In this document: positions 36,123 to 47,644 of the stretch, piece after piece
Position numbering within the stretch: position 1 is the first letter of the stretch
Layout: each line of letters begins with the position of its first letter
Source of the DNA: Welwitschia mirabilis
Taxonomy: Eukaryota > Gnetophyta > Gnetopsida > Welwitschiales
DNA: 64,000 nt
Direction of reading: 5' to 3'
Assembly (NCBI GenBank): GCA_051453625.1
Contig: JBOZIK010000001.1
Location: 258,906,969-258,970,968 of the forward strand
Notes under the pieces: model-generated
The model's database searches: none
What the model saw: the letters and a program-made list of their open reading frames with translations, nothing else
Told to the model about the DNA's origin: nothing
Position numbers and translations under genes: made by a program

Positions 36123-36939
36123 TGCTTAAATTTTTACAACATTATATTTTCTTTATAACTTGGATTTTATTTGAAATTTAATCTTGTTGTATGAAGTATT
36201 ATCTTAGTATCCTCATTTTAATGATTAACTATAGTTTTATACCTCTTGTATTTTATCTAAAGTATAATGATAATTTCAATGGTAATACTCATCAATATTT
36301 AATTATTCTTTCATGCCTCTTATATTATTTATTTTACCTAAAGTATAGTTTTTCATTTTACCTTTATCTTCTCTTTCACTTTTTTGTATGGTGTCAAAGT
36401 CAACAAAATTTCAACAACATTAATATCCTTTTGATAAGATTTGTTATGAGGGTAAGACTTGGTGCTCTCTAAAATAGATGACATAGATGAATACCTCCAC
36501 AAGTCTACATTATAGTTCAATGATGTGATAAAGCCTTACAAATGTCTTTCAATACAAAGAGCTAAGAAACCTTTCTCCATTCACATGAGTAAATGAGGAG
36601 ATAAAGATGGCTTTTAATATCTTATACAGAAACATTTCTATCTTGTAATTAACCACACCATCTTTCAAGCTATGTTTAATAAGTGTCACCTTGGAATGCT
36701 CTAGAAGAGCTTCCAAATACTTAGGAAGAGTTCTATAATACTATTGCAAACACCTCATGTTATCTGCGAGCACATGTCCATCCATGTTCTTGGAAGTAAG
36801 ATCCAATATTAAAGAATCATATTCCATCCACCATCACCACATACTCTTACTTATGCATCACTTAATTGAGATATAGGATGGTGGAAAATAAAATGATGAA
36901 ATAGATTATCCAGGAAAAAAATTAGTATGAATGGTAAAA
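36123..36939 (-). repeat. 3' LTR of element D
   Basis: The first 155 bases (TGCTTAAA…, including a TAACTTGGATTTTATTTGAA block near 36157) match 44693-44853. The next part (about 36335-36860) matches 63440-63990, for example GGGTAAGACTTGGTGCTC near 36454 against GGGTAAGACTTGATGTTC near 63556. It contains a short internal duplication (36222-36280 and 36296-36355). The inner end is not defined and may lie beyond the N run at 36940-36949. Confidence 0.62.
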
Positions 36940-36949
36940 NNNNNNNNNN

Positions 36950-38330
36950 GGGGTTAAATAATAGAAATTATAAATGGAAAAAGTGGACATGTAGGTTATC
37001 AAGTGATTATTTAGGTTAAATATGGGGAATGGGTTAAGAAAAATATTTTAAATAGAAAATAGCATGGTAAAGGCATAATTTGTGATAGTAATTTTTAGAG
37101 AGTGAAGTGATGAATGGAATGAATAGAAAAGGGGATTACATGTGGATGAAAAGGAATGTTATATGGATGGTGAAATAGAAATTACCCATACAATTTCCCT
37201 ATTTGTTTTATTATGAGGTAAATAGATTAATCTTATGTTAAAAAATAAAAAGGTAAGCATGTGCTCTTTTAGGTTTTCACAAACTAGAAGGATTCTTTCC
37301 CTAACATCTTAGAAAAAAGAGAAAAAGAAAAAAGTTCTAATCAAAGTAATATAAGGAATTAATAATGTATAAAATAAAATAAAAAGAATATGGATGTAAA
37401 ATAGAAAATAACATAGTAAAGATGCCAATATGATAAAACCTTAGGATGATGGAGATAAGGGCATATAATGTGGTAAATATTTTAAAGGGATTTTAAAGGG
37501 ATAAGTGGATATGCAATGTTGGCCTCATGTAACTAAGACACAAAAAAATGGTGAATGATGTGGGAATGTGGTGAAATGATAAGTGAGGATAAGGGTGGAA
37601 ATGAGGGTGATCATGATATGATAGAAAAGGGTAAAGGAATATAAGAGAATATGGATTAGCATTCCTCAAATACAATGCATTATAACTATGCATTAGAATA
37701 TACATGAAATCAGTTAGATGCTCACATGACATGGGGGTTAATGTTCCATGTTAAAATTATGATAGTAATGTAAAATTCAATGCAAGATAAGTAAAGATAA
37801 CTAAATGGAATAAAGAAGAGTGAAATAAATGTTTTATAATGATGGAAAGAGGATATGGATATGGATGATGTCATGATTAGATAGAATAACGAATGAAATA
37901 TGATTAAGGAAGATTGTCAATGGTAAACAGAATGGGTGAATGGGAGTACAAAGTAAAATAGAAAAATAATAGGTTGAAATACCTGTCACGTTAAAAATAT
38001 AACTAAGTGTATAAATACATATCATTGTGAGTGTTCAAATTAATACAAAGATCTAGACATGCACCCTTGTAGGTTCTCACATTTGGCCATTTTCTTCTCT
38101 TTTCTTTTCTTTTTAACCTTTTTTTTAGTTTTAAAAATGCAACTATAAACATGATGAAATTGAGACTAAATTGATAATATCATAAATATGGATGTAACAA
38201 GATAAATGGAATAGTGGAAAGTAGAAAATGCAAGTTAAGAAGAAAATTATACTATAGAATTGAAATGATGCTTACAAAGGTTAAGAATAGATAGAGGAGA
38301 TGAATGACAAAAAACATATAACTATGGTAA
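36950..38330 (-). repeat. Degenerate tandem repeat, unit about 0.8 kb, next to element D 3' LTR
   Basis: Two parallel stretches share blocks in the same order. GCATGTGCTCTTTTAGGTTT (37258) matches ACATGCACCCTTGTAGGTTC (38057). Before each is a purine-rich, GATGG-rich segment, and after each is a TATGGATGTAA block (37389 and 38187). The plus strand is markedly purine-rich throughout. Tat/Ogre elements often carry tandem repeats between integrase and the 3' LTR. The match is imperfect and was judged by eye. Confidence 0.42.
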
Positions 38331-39039
38331 GTGGAAAGTATGCATACTACTATCAAGTGAAACAATGGATGTGATGTATGAATAAGTAACACACTAAAAC
38401 TCATATAAAGGTTTGAACTATAGTAAGTAGAGAGTTATGTATGTCACTATTTATATCACTATCATATATGTCATCATCACCCTCTTCAATGGACAAATCC
38501 TTATCTAGTAAAACATCAATAATAATAAAGCAAAGGTCATAAGCGATAAAATAAGTTATTCCATAAGCATCAAGTACATGCTTTCTTCTTTCTTATCCAC
38601 CCATATTATTGGCATGTATCATCTCGATGGGCTCATGCATTTATGCAGTCATTAGTACAAAATTGTAAAAAAATATATAACATCTTTATGATATATGTAT
38701 AAAAACTTTATATCTAATATGAATAGCAGATGAGTATATGCGTGAAATGTTTTATTACAAAAATAAATTTTAAATTCTTAAAACAATGATACAAATGTAG
38801 AAAATAACTAAATAATAACATGACGGAAGGATGTAACACATACTTTGAATTTTATTGGAAGTATGATCAAAGCTAAAAGGCATTTATTAGCTCTTTATTC
38901 TTGATGTTGTTTAGATTTTTTTAGCTTGTATGTTCTTGTGTCAAAATTTTTTAAGATAATAAATCATGCTAACCAATTGAATGAAAATATTTAATTTTCA
39001 TAAGTAAATTTTCTTCTCAGATGAGATTATTCATATTAT
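38331..39039 (-). other. Spacer downstream of element D integrase, no feature recognised
   Basis: AT-rich interval between the integrase tail and the tandem repeat. It contains a slightly richer patch (38460-38650) without any recognisable frame. Confidence 0.4.
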
Positions 39040-39395
39040 AAGATCTAGAATTGACATGTTTATTATATGCACTACTAATTTATTTTTAATAAAGCTAAGT
39101 GTGTTATAAAGTTTATATTTCATCCAGAATTTCTGTGTATAAGTTGTATTTTTTTTGACATTAGATATTTTAAGGTTATTAACCAAAGTTTTTAACATAG
39201 AAATTTAAATTTGCATAGGTAGAACTTCTTTATATTGAAACTAGTTGAAATGGAATTATTTCCATAGGATGTGATATGGTAAGCCCACATTTTAAAAGAT
39301 ACTTCTTCATGTTAAGTTTTGGAATCTTTCACTAGTTTGTTTACTTCATCTTGTGACAATTCTAGGTAATTTACCATTAGTTATTCATCAAAAAT
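39040..39395 (-). pseudogene. Integrase C-terminal relic of element D, core deleted
   Basis: The minus strand reads V-N-K-L-V-K-D-S-K-T-x-H-E-E-V-S-F-K-M-W-A-Y (about 39310-39370), matching the late integrase block around W-H-E-x-L-P…W-x-Y. This is followed by a YLCKF-like block and a KISNVKK…-Y-T-Q-K segment that fits the C-terminal region of Tat integrases. The catalytic core with its D-D-E residues, normally several hundred bases, is missing: the second RNase H ends only about 30 bases upstream. A large internal deletion must have joined the two. Confidence 0.62.
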
Positions 39396-39399
39396 TTTT

Positions 39400-39880
39400 T
39401 TATTAATATCCAAGCAAGTAATATATTCTTTGAAAGAGGGATATTTAAGACATGTTTATGAAAAGCTTACAAGGTAATTAGTGATATTTTTTTAAATTTT
39501 TTTGGAGATGAAAAAAATTTCATAATGGTAAAATGAAATAAGAAACATTTTTACTCTTTCTAGGTAGAGGTCTAAAATCCTTAATTTTGCTTTATATTCA
39601 CCTACAACTTGATTATCCAGCAACTATAAATTACCAAAAATTTATAAATTATTAAAACCAACTTAGATTACTAGTATAATTATCCTTGATAAATTTCTAT
39701 ATTTAATTATGATATTTATGTAGGAAAAACTTATCTTAAAGGAGATTGGTATATTTATATTGATATTTAAGAAAATAGCCACTTTAAAACTATCATTTTG
39801 ATTTGATATGCTATTAAAAAACATGAATGCATTCCAATTTTTTTTATTTTAATAATATTAATTTTTTCATTGGAAAATTA
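39400..39880 (-). pseudogene. Second (archaeal-type) RNase H relic of element D
   Basis: The minus strand begins with W-N-A-F-M-F-F-N-S-I-S-N-Q, matching the start of the archaeal-type RNase H, with asparagine where the first catalytic aspartate is expected. It continues through IPISFKISF to a D-N-Q-V-V-G-E-Y block (about 39600). A later L-Y-L-E-R-V stretch and the FISKK block also fit. This extra domain after the gypsy RNase H is a hallmark of the Tat group. Several stops are present. Confidence 0.65.
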
Positions 39881-40425
39881 ATCAAATATACTTAAAGTTT
39901 CACCTTTGGTTTCTACTATGACATATTCCTTTTGTTTGACCATACATTTACCTTTATCTAATTTTTATGATTAAAATTTGTAGTTAAATTTGGCTAGGAT
40001 TGATGTCTATTTCATTAACTATATATTACTAGTAGAATATTCTAAAAGATGTTTGAGTAAAGTTTGATTATTGATTATAACATTCTTATTTATCATCATC
40101 TACTGATAAAAATTTTATAAAGCAAATACTAAAATCAAATAGGTCATGTTTACATCAAAGTAATTGCTCTCATATTAATGCAGTGTTCTACTAATGTAAT
40201 AAAGTAGATTATCTTAAATGTAACTCATCCCTTCAAAATATCATCTCACTAATGAATGACAAGATATGATAAGGAAATGGTAAAAAAGTTGATATAGATT
40301 AAATCGACCAAAAATAAAAGTAGATATTAGATACTCCTTGATTTTATTAAAATATTTTTAATAATTTTTATCCTAGTTAAATTCATTTTTCTTCTTAAAT
40401 AGCTCAATAAATGGTTTGCATAAAT
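39880..40425 (-). pseudogene. RNase H relic of element D
   Basis: The clear opening word is C-K-P-F-I-E-L-F-K-K-K-N-E-F-N (about 40375-40422), the RT/RNase H connection. It is followed by K-I-K-E-Y-L-I-S, then L-Y-Y-I-S-R-T-L-H with a Y-E-S-N-Y block (about 40190-40215), and a late ETKGETLSIFD block (about 39885-39920). The first catalytic aspartate region has been lost to frame changes. It directly follows RT. Confidence 0.68.
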
Positions 40426-40439
40426 TAATTAAGATTGAA

Positions 40440-41250
40440 ATGAATTGTTGAATTACTTATAGTCTACCTTATAAGCTTTTTAATTCTTTTAGGTTATGTG
40501 GTAAAGACATGTTAATAATTTTTTATCTTATTAAGATTTATTTTTGTTCTCTTTTTTAAAATCATAAAACCTAAGATTTTACTAAAGAATAAATTAAAAA
40601 CACATTTATTGGAATTAAAAAATAAATTATATGGACCTTTATTTTTAAAAGTGTTAATTTAAATCACTTGGGTGGTTGACAATTATTTTTGATTTAATCA
40701 CAATGTGATCTACATAAAATTCTACATTTTAATATATCATGTTATGGAATATGTTTTTCATTGCATTCTTATATGTTATGCTAGCATTCTTTAATCAAAA
40801 TAAATCATGATATAATAGTAAAGGTATTAAAGTATTATAAAACTTATTTTATGATTTTGATTTATAATTTGAGTAAACATTCATGAATGAAAAAGGGTTA
40901 TAGCTAGCTATGCTATTAACCAGCATATCAAAGTTTGGGATATGGTAATTATCTTTTAGAGTTAATGTATTTAAAATATAATAGTTAATGTAAACCATAG
41001 TTTGATCACTCTTATTTGAAACAACCATCACATTGGCTAATCAACTAAAATAATATATTATTTATATTAAATCAATGATTAAAGGATATTTTAGATCTTG
41101 ATTTATTGCTAACATAAAATATATAGGTTAAGTTTTCTAGCTTTATGTTTCATAAGGGTTGGGATTGATTTTAAAATGAGATTATGCATAATTATTAAAT
41201 TATCAATATGTAGCACATATTTATAATGCAAGAAAAAACATCTTTCTTAA
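40440..41250 (-). pseudogene. Reverse transcriptase relic of element D, YVDD changed to YVDH
   Basis: From the N terminus: I-I-M-H-N-L-I-L-K (about 41170-41215), then the 60-codon open segment 40849-41031. That segment carries MVVSNKSDQTMVYIN, a HIPNFDMLVNSIA block and FSFMNVYSNY, matching the RT palm up to the F-M-D-G-F-S-G-Y-N word, here with D changed to N. Further on are L-K-N-A-S-I-T-Y and A-M-K-N-I-F-H-N-M-I. The catalytic motif reads Y-V-D-H at 40705-40716. After the palm come K-I-L-G-F and the connection. Loss of catalytic aspartates and many stops make it inactive. Confidence 0.8.
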
Positions 41251-42059
41251 CTGATTAAAAACAAAATTCAAGTTCCAATTTTATATCTTGTGATAAGTAT
41301 GGATTAATCTTAAGTAAAATTTCTTGATTAGTGGGATCCACTTGATAATTACATGTTGTAGCATCTTATTGTTTTTCCAAGGATAATTTCATTTTTTTAA
41401 ATTTTACTACTTATGTTTTGATGTGTTCAATTTTTTTTCATTGATTTAATAAAACATAAGATTTTTGAAAGGGTTATTATGATCAAAGTCTATAAGGTCA
41501 AGATTATTATACCTCTCAATAAGTTGACCAAAAAAGTTAAAATTCAAAGAATAAGTCAATAAATTCCTCAACATAGTAACCTATACAAACATCAAATAAG
41601 GTAAGAAATAATGATTTAGTTTGAATGCATAATTAAAGAATATAAAAAGATACTCTTTATTTGTGATAAAGCACATTAAGACTTTTCTTAGTTATGCAAA
41701 TGATATTTTTAAATGTAAATGGTGCTTTATCATATGTAACTTTGTCTATCATCTTCTAACTAAGTTTCATACTTATGAAATTTTTCCCCTTAATGAAACT
41801 AAGTAAAGAATAATGATAATGAAAAAATCATCTAAAGTAAATGGAATAAAAACTACATTCAAAATTTAAATATTGAAAATTTTGTAGACCTTTAAGTTAT
41901 AAGGTTTTATTGGCTCATACTTCAAATATAAAAATGGGATGATTTATTTTTATAATTTCAAAGATGATAATGGGGGAGAAATTTGAGAGGAAGCCTTTAA
42001 ATTTACCATTATGTGATCTCTTTCATGTGGTACTGAGAGTTTTAATCTAACAAATGTTA

Positions 42060-42400
42060 ACTTTTAATGAAGAAATGATATAACTACATTGTTTACATAA
42101 TCTAAGGATGATCTAGTAGTAAATTAAATGTTGTTTCATTTTTTATCACATGGAGCTTAATATATTTAACCCTTTATGGTACTTTAACTAATAAAGTTAC
42201 CATTCCTCTAGATTTATCTTTATAATTCTTAAATCCTCTAATTACGACACTCTTTTTTGAATTTAAGAGATGCTTTAAGTTGATTTATGAATTCATAAGA
42301 AACTAATCATATTTATTTTAGCTTCACAATGCATAAGAGCCCAACTAATTTTACTAGAACTAATGTTTACTAAAATATATGATGCTTCTACTATAATTGT
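42060..42400 (-). pseudogene. Protease relic of element D
   Basis: The minus strand reads V-V-R-D-F-K-N-Y-K-D-K-S-R-G-M-V-T-L-L, then K-L-H-V-I-K-N and F-N-L-L-L-D-H-P (42107-42133). These match the C-terminal half of the Tat-type retropepsin, where an L-L-G-R-P-W word is usual. The active-site D-x-G part upstream was not found with confidence. The position between gag and RT fits. Confidence 0.6.
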
Positions 42401-43549
42401 CTTTGTAGGAGTGTTAGAAATTTCTTCAAATTAAAATTGGACTACCCCTTTATCTTATTATCTCTTTTAAATATTTATTTGCTTTAAGGCTGATTATTAG
42501 TTGAATAATGATTTCAGTCTTAATGCTTCTTCTCTTATCCTTTCAAATGTGTACCTATAAGGCTTAGAGTTTTTAATTAATGATAAGCTAGTGATATGAT
42601 TTCTCTATTTTGGAAACCTAGAAGTATGTACATAGGTATTTCTAAGGAATAAAATGTAGTTAAGAATACTCTTTATGAATCATTAGTTTTAAATTTTTCT
42701 TATTTTCTTTAATAATTAAATTTAATAAATTTAAAGATCAATCTTGGATTACCCAAATTATATATATAGTATTATCATTTTGAAATACTATGTATTGTGA
42801 TGATTGAGAGGTAGAAGGATAAGATGGAAAATTTTTTTTATAAACTTCTAATTGCTTATTTATAAACATGAGAATTGTGTTATACTTTATGTCTTTTTTT
42901 TTTCAATCATATCTTAAACTATATGTTTCTAGTTAATAATTTTTACTATGGATATCCCCTAATTACATGATACTCATTGAACTTTGATTCACTATAACCT
43001 TTTGTTTTTAAAGAAATGGGATTTTTTTGATTTGATTAAAGGTAACTAAATTACCTCCTTCTTAAATAAGGTTAAAAGGATTAAAGTAATAATAATGTTT
43101 AACTTCATAAAATTTCTTCTAGGTTTCATGGGCAAAGTTTGTCTTTAATATGTACTATAATCATGAGATTGTAATTTTTGTGTTTATTACTTATTCTCAG
43201 GAGCTAGTGTATTTTATATTTGTTATAGTGTAGGATAATATAGTTGACCAATAGCTAGTTAAAAAGTAAATGTTGGTAGATTATTATAAACTTAACGTAG
43301 TTAAGGTAGCATTTCTAGTTTTACTATTAACTAATAAAATTAAGTTGGTTAAGAAGTTTGACCAATAAGAAAAACATTCTTTTAAAATTAATCCTATTAT
43401 TATTATGCTTTTTTAAGGATCATCCTAGGATGCATTACCATATTGAATGATTTAATTTTTTTCCCTACAAGTTTGATTTTCTTCAAAATACTATAGCTTT
43501 TTTAAGTATTAAATGATTGCATTCTTATATGTTCAGAGATATATGAAAT

Positions 43550-43900
43550 GTGTGACTTGGAAAAAAATAAGTTATGTCAGAATTAGTGATTGTAATTTAT
43601 AATTATAATGTAGCAACTCTCCATCTTTATGCATATTTTTGTATTGCTCTATTAAATTTCTAATGAAGGGTGATTAGAGTATCAAGAGCAATCCATTTTA
43701 AGATGTTAATAAAATAATGTTACATAAACATTTTGAGTAGTTTTTTGAAGCTTATGATAAAGTAAGTAGGTACTCAAGGATACCATTTAAGGGATTATCT
43801 CTTTAAATATTAACAACATCACTGGTAAGTAGTTTTGTAGTTTATGTCATATTGATAACATTAGTGATAGGAAGTTTTGTGATTTACATCATACATATGA
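43550..43900 (-). pseudogene. Gag relic of element D
   Basis: The best evidence is the block N-R-A-I-Q-K-Y-A-x-R-W-R (about 43617-43655), which matches the conserved K-E-Y-A-Q-R-W-R word of Tat-group Gag, with the glutamine codon turned into a stop. Neighbouring residues (LDTLITLH) also fit. Outside this part, 42400-43550 and 43900-44660 hold no block I can name, so gag is only partly recognisable. Confidence 0.55.
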
Positions 43901-44667
43901 CATGCATTATTACCTTTTTTAACATGCATGATGGGATCCTCTATGCCAATAAAATTTTTTAAGTCAAGAATTTTATTTAGTAATAGTATTTTTCATTGTA
44001 TAGAAGGATGAATGAAAATGTCATTAAAACCATAATCAAGGTAATTTTTATTACTTTGAAGACTTTATTTTAGATCATTGATTACCTTCCAAATACATTC
44101 TAAGTTAGGTTGATTCTTAGATTTGCTTTTACTACATTAGTTTTATAGTGGTAATAATTCTTCTTATGTAGTTAAGTATTCAAAAACACTCTCATCATTA
44201 TTATTTTTTTTAGGCTTTAGATTTAGATTTTTCTAAAATTTTAAACTTTTCTTTGTAATCCTACTTGTACTTTTTAGCAAACATTTCATCTTTCATATTT
44301 AGAAAATGATTTCTATTATCTTATTACTAGTCCAGTTTCTCTTTTTAATTATCTTCTTTATCCTAAATGTTTTATTTAGTCCTCCTCATGTTTCCGCAGT
44401 TATGGCATGTTTTTTTACACTAGAACGGTTAAGATAAGATTATTAGTAAACTTTATGATTAAGAAGAATACAAAGTTCATTAGTGATAAGGGCTAATGAG
44501 TTTTGTTTAATAAGTATCTTATAATCACATTTAAAACTGCAAGGAGTCTTATTATGAGTAGAGACTAACATTGTGTCTATTATAAATCAAGGTTAAAGTA
44601 ATAGGACAAGTAAATCAATTGATTAAAGTATAAGAAATTAATATAAATAATTACAAACCTAGATGAG

Positions 44668-44687
44668 GGATCCTTTACACTATGCCA
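44668..44687 (-). promoter_or_regulatory. Primer binding site of element D (degenerate)
   Basis: On the minus strand TGGCATAGTGTAAAGGATCC starts five bases inside the LTR edge. It resembles the TGGCGCCGTCTGTGGGA-type primer site common in Tat elements, keeping TGGC and the GT.T…GGGA-like spacing with several changes. Position is right; sequence alone would not be convincing. Confidence 0.45.
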
Positions 44688-44692
44688 AAAAT

Positions 44693-44855
44693 TGTTTCCA
44701 CTATTATTGCAATATTACATCTTTGTAATAACTTGGATTTTGTTTGAAATTTAATTTTTATGTGAAATGTTATCTCAACATCCTCTATTTAATTATCAAC
44801 TATAGTTTCATGCCTATTGTGCTTTACCTAAAGTAAAATGTTAATTCAAAGGCTT
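44693..44855 (-). repeat. 5' LTR of element D, first part
   Basis: Begins TGTTTCCA on the plus strand and follows the left LTR from 36123, with a block TAACTTGGATTTTGTTTGAA and, at its end, CCTAAAGTAAAATG matching CCTAAAGTATAGTT at 36335. Similarity stops at about 44853. The next part of the LTR is found at about 63440, in the same orientation and starting at the matching position. Confidence 0.65.
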
Positions 44856-46849
44856 AGGGTTTGAGGAGATTCAAATGAATTCAATTGAATAGAACTAAAT
44901 CACTAATTGATATTTGATTTAAAAATTTTAGGACATCATTATGAGAATAAAAATGATCTAGAAGAGAAAGCTAAAAATTGTGTTGTCAAAGTATATCATA
45001 AATCTTAAACTCTTTTTATGACTTCTAAATTTAATATGATTTGGAAAGAATAAGAATAATATTAAGCAAAACTATCATGAAATCATTTACCTCTAATTTA
45101 AATAATAAACCAAAAAAGGCCTAATTACTTAAAAATTTATTTTTATTAAAATAAATTAATGTAAAACATGCTTGTAGATATAAGAACAAAGAAAATAAGA
45201 ATTGAAGGTGATTTTTGTTTCTTTAAAAAAAAAAGAATTAAAAAATAATTTTATTTCTTTTTTTAAAAAATAAATAAAAAAGAAAACTAATAATGATTTT
45301 GAAATTTTAAATTAAAAAATTTTCTTTCTTTTTTTTGTTTATGTTTTATCAAAATTCTGAAAGAAATTTTCTATTATTTCATAGTAATGATTAGTGAAAA
45401 TTAGGGCATAGTAAGCACAACAAAATTAACAATTAAAACTAGATAAAATTAAATTATTCTTTAATAAAGATAATAATTCAAATGAAATCCATAAAAATAG
45501 GAGTTTATTAAATAATAATAAAGTATATTGATTTATACAATATTTTGTGAATGATTTCCAATGATGATTTGGTTTAAAGTTTTTAAAATAAAAGGAAAAC
45601 TATAGATAAATTTTTCTATTGAATTTTATTTTTGTAGGATTGTAATTACTAAGAAATGAAAAGAATATGTAAAACTTAGGAATCAAAGAACTTTTTAGAT
45701 TTAAATGCAACTTTGTTAATGCTACACCATTGATCTCTTCTCATCAATCACAAAATAAAGATCTAGGTCCATAATGCAAGTGTAATTATTTGAGCTTCTA
45801 CCTTAAATTATTCCTTTTATTTTTAAATCCTTTTTCTTTTGTTAAATCCTAAGATGATTTAATTACAAAACCAATGTAAGGATATCAGTTTTAGTTTTCC
45901 TCCCTCTTTTTTCTTTTCTTCTACAACTTTCTTGTGATTAAGTTTTAGAGTCTCTAAGATAGATGAAAATGTCAAAATTAAAAACTAAATCTTCCATCCT
46001 AAATGATCTCCTCATTTTTCTCATTTAGTAAATCATATAATTCAAATTTGGAAAATAGATTCTAAAGCATAGAATTAAAAACATAATATTTAGAAATTAT
46101 GATTTTTCCAAAATATGAAAACGGTGAAATGAATGAGTGGCTATTGAATTCTTTGGACTTTGGTAGTTATCATGCCACTTTTAGGTTGGTTTAATTTAAA
46201 TCATTGCCTTTGTCATCATCTAAATGACTATAACATTAATAGTCATTTATACAAAAAAAATAATAAAAGTGTTAATATTATGGTGTTAGTTAGGGGCATC
46301 ATTTTTATTTCTAGTGGATGGCCCAAGAGAAGTGCATTTGTAAATATAGAATTTAGGCATCAAAGAAGTAGCAGAGAAAGAAGAAAAAAGTATTAGAGAA
46401 ACTACAAGTAAAATAACAATAGATTGACACTCATCAATAATGGATCCTTTTAGTAAGGTAAAACCAAAAAATAGTGACAAAACCAAGTTTAAATAAAGAA
46501 ATTGTCTAATTGTTGGCTTCATATTCTAAATTTGAAAAAAAATTTAAATGGAAGTTATATAATTTTAAGCATTAGGCTAAATAAATTTGTTTGACGTGGG
46601 ACTATCCATTAAAGAGATGTTTTAGAGTTGAAATATGAGTGAGTAGATTACATAGCTACTTCTAAAATAGATAAAAGTGGTGAATGGTTATTGTTTTATA
46701 GTTTGAAAACCTTTTCTAGAGGATTCTTTACTATGTAGTATCATTGATGCTCTAGAACAAATAACTTATCCTTCATTGCCATTATTTACAAGATTTTCTT
46801 TTTGGTAAATGATGAAGTAGTTCTAATGCTATGTGATAATGGATGTTTT
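44856..46849. other. Unidentified insert between element D LTR and copia elements
   Basis: Two kilobases that match neither element D nor the copia LTRs. It includes A-rich runs (45220-45290) and a plus/minus pair of overlapping 78-codon frames (46160-46522) that resemble nothing I know. With 62975-63430 it probably forms the remains of an element that carried the copia copies into the LTR of element D. Confidence 0.4.
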
Positions 46850-47050
46850 AATTGATTTGATCATGTTTTAATAGGTAAATTTGACTAAGTTTAATCAAAT
46901 TTAAATATTAAGTCAAAAATTTGATTAAGGTTAACTAAATGTTTATTGAATTTGATTAAGTTTAACTTAGTTTAACTATTTCAAAAAGTTGCTATTAACT
47001 AAGTTTGTTAGTTTAATTAGATTTCACTACTTGAATAAGTTTAATGTTCT
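46850..47050. repeat. Degenerate short repeats around TTTGATTAAGTTTAA
   Basis: At least six imperfect copies of a 12-15 base word (TTTGACTAAGTTTAATC, TTTGATTAAGGTTAACT, TTTGATTAAGTTTAACT, TTGAATAAGTTTAATG and others) occur in 200 bases, on both sides of a self-complementary centre. It lies 75 bases outside the copia 5' LTR. No function is evident. Confidence 0.45.
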
Positions 47051-47223
47051 CCTTCTAATGCCAAACCTATTATGAATATTTTTCACACCTAAATGAAGTG
47101 TGAAAGACATCTTGAAGTGATTGTTATAAGACTTAAATGTCTTATCTGAGAAGCATGTGACATATCTAAGGGTTTATAAATAATTAATTAAATAATTAAG
47201 GGATAAAGCGTAATTAAATAAAA

Positions 47224-47292
47224 GATAAGTAGTTTCTTAAAAGTAACTGCTACTTGATGAGAAGATGTTTTATAAAATAACCGCTACTTGAT
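47224..47292 (+). repeat. 35-bp tandem repeat in copia 5' LTR, two units
   Basis: Units of 34-35 bases, each ending with the word CTACTTGAT and containing a run like TTTCTTAAAAGTAAC. Two units here, four in the 3' LTR at 62523-62661. Confidence 0.75.
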
Positions 47293-47304
47293 GGGAGTTA
47301 GTAG

Positions 47305-47310
47305 TATAAA
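47305..47310 (+). promoter_or_regulatory. TATA box of copia 5' LTR
   Basis: TATAAA, about a dozen bases after the tandem repeats. It is conserved in the 3' LTR at 62674-62679. The tandem repeats lie just upstream, where enhancer-like repeats are known in some plant copia LTRs. Confidence 0.5.
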
Positions 47311-47632
47311 TGAATAACTTTAATAAATGTAAAATGAGGTCCTATTCCTAATATAAAAATTATTCTCTTCTCCATCACATCACTTATATTGAATAAGTAT
47401 AAAGGCTATCAAAAAATAGAAATAAAATTTCTTATTATTTAAGTAAATCAAAGGTACATTATGAATTGTGATTAAGCTTCCACAATGGATAGAAGTAGGC
47501 AATCATCTTTCCTCCATAACTATTTATCAATGTTTATGAAAATCATGGAATTCGAAGATCGTTAAAATTATAGTTTGAATGACATAAGTTTATTGTATGA
47601 TTTGACAACCTTAAGAAAATACAATTTACATG

Positions 47633-47644
47633 TGCTATCAAAGC
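47633..47644 (+). promoter_or_regulatory. Initiator-Met tRNA primer binding site of copia 1
   Basis: TGCTATCAAAGC matches the usual plant copia primer site TGGTATCAGAGC at 10 of 12 bases, two bases after the LTR end. It is followed by ATTAGGTT, also usual in this class. Confidence 0.75.

Larger units (their letters stand above)
36123..44855 (-). mobile_element. Element D: Tat-type Ty3/gypsy retrotransposon with interrupted 5' LTR
   Basis: On the minus strand the order is LTR start (44693-44855), primer site, gag, protease, RT, RNase H, a second RNase H, integrase tail, a repeat-rich spacer and the other LTR (from 36123). The second, archaeal-type RNase H after the usual one, together with the RT wording, places it in the Tat group, which includes Ogre and Retand. 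All domains are broken. The right LTR stops abruptly near 44855 and appears to continue at about 63440, so the true element probably ends beyond the window. A 10-N gap lies at 36940. Confidence 0.72.
47124..47630 (+). repeat. 5' LTR of copia element 1
   Basis: About 507 bases matching 62424-62974, for example ACATTATGAATTGTGA near 47456 and 62827. It begins TGTTATAAGAC and ends ACAATTTACA, and is followed at once by the primer site. It contains two units of the 35-bp tandem repeat and a TATA box. Confidence 0.82.

Noticed and set aside
36191-36472. 93-codon plus-strand hydrophobic frame
   Set aside because: It lies inside the LTR of element D, antisense to it, and comes from T-rich sequence with an internal duplication.
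37493-38025. Two minus-strand frames rich in histidine, proline and serine
   Set aside because: They are antisense readings of the purine-rich GATGG repeat region of element D, not coding.
31230-41250. Possible pararetrovirus (caulimovirid) remains, suggested by scattered RT and RNase H words
   Set aside because: Integrase blocks accompany both sets of domains, and LTRs with a primer site flank element D. That is the plan of Ty3/gypsy retrotransposons, not of viruses lacking integrase.
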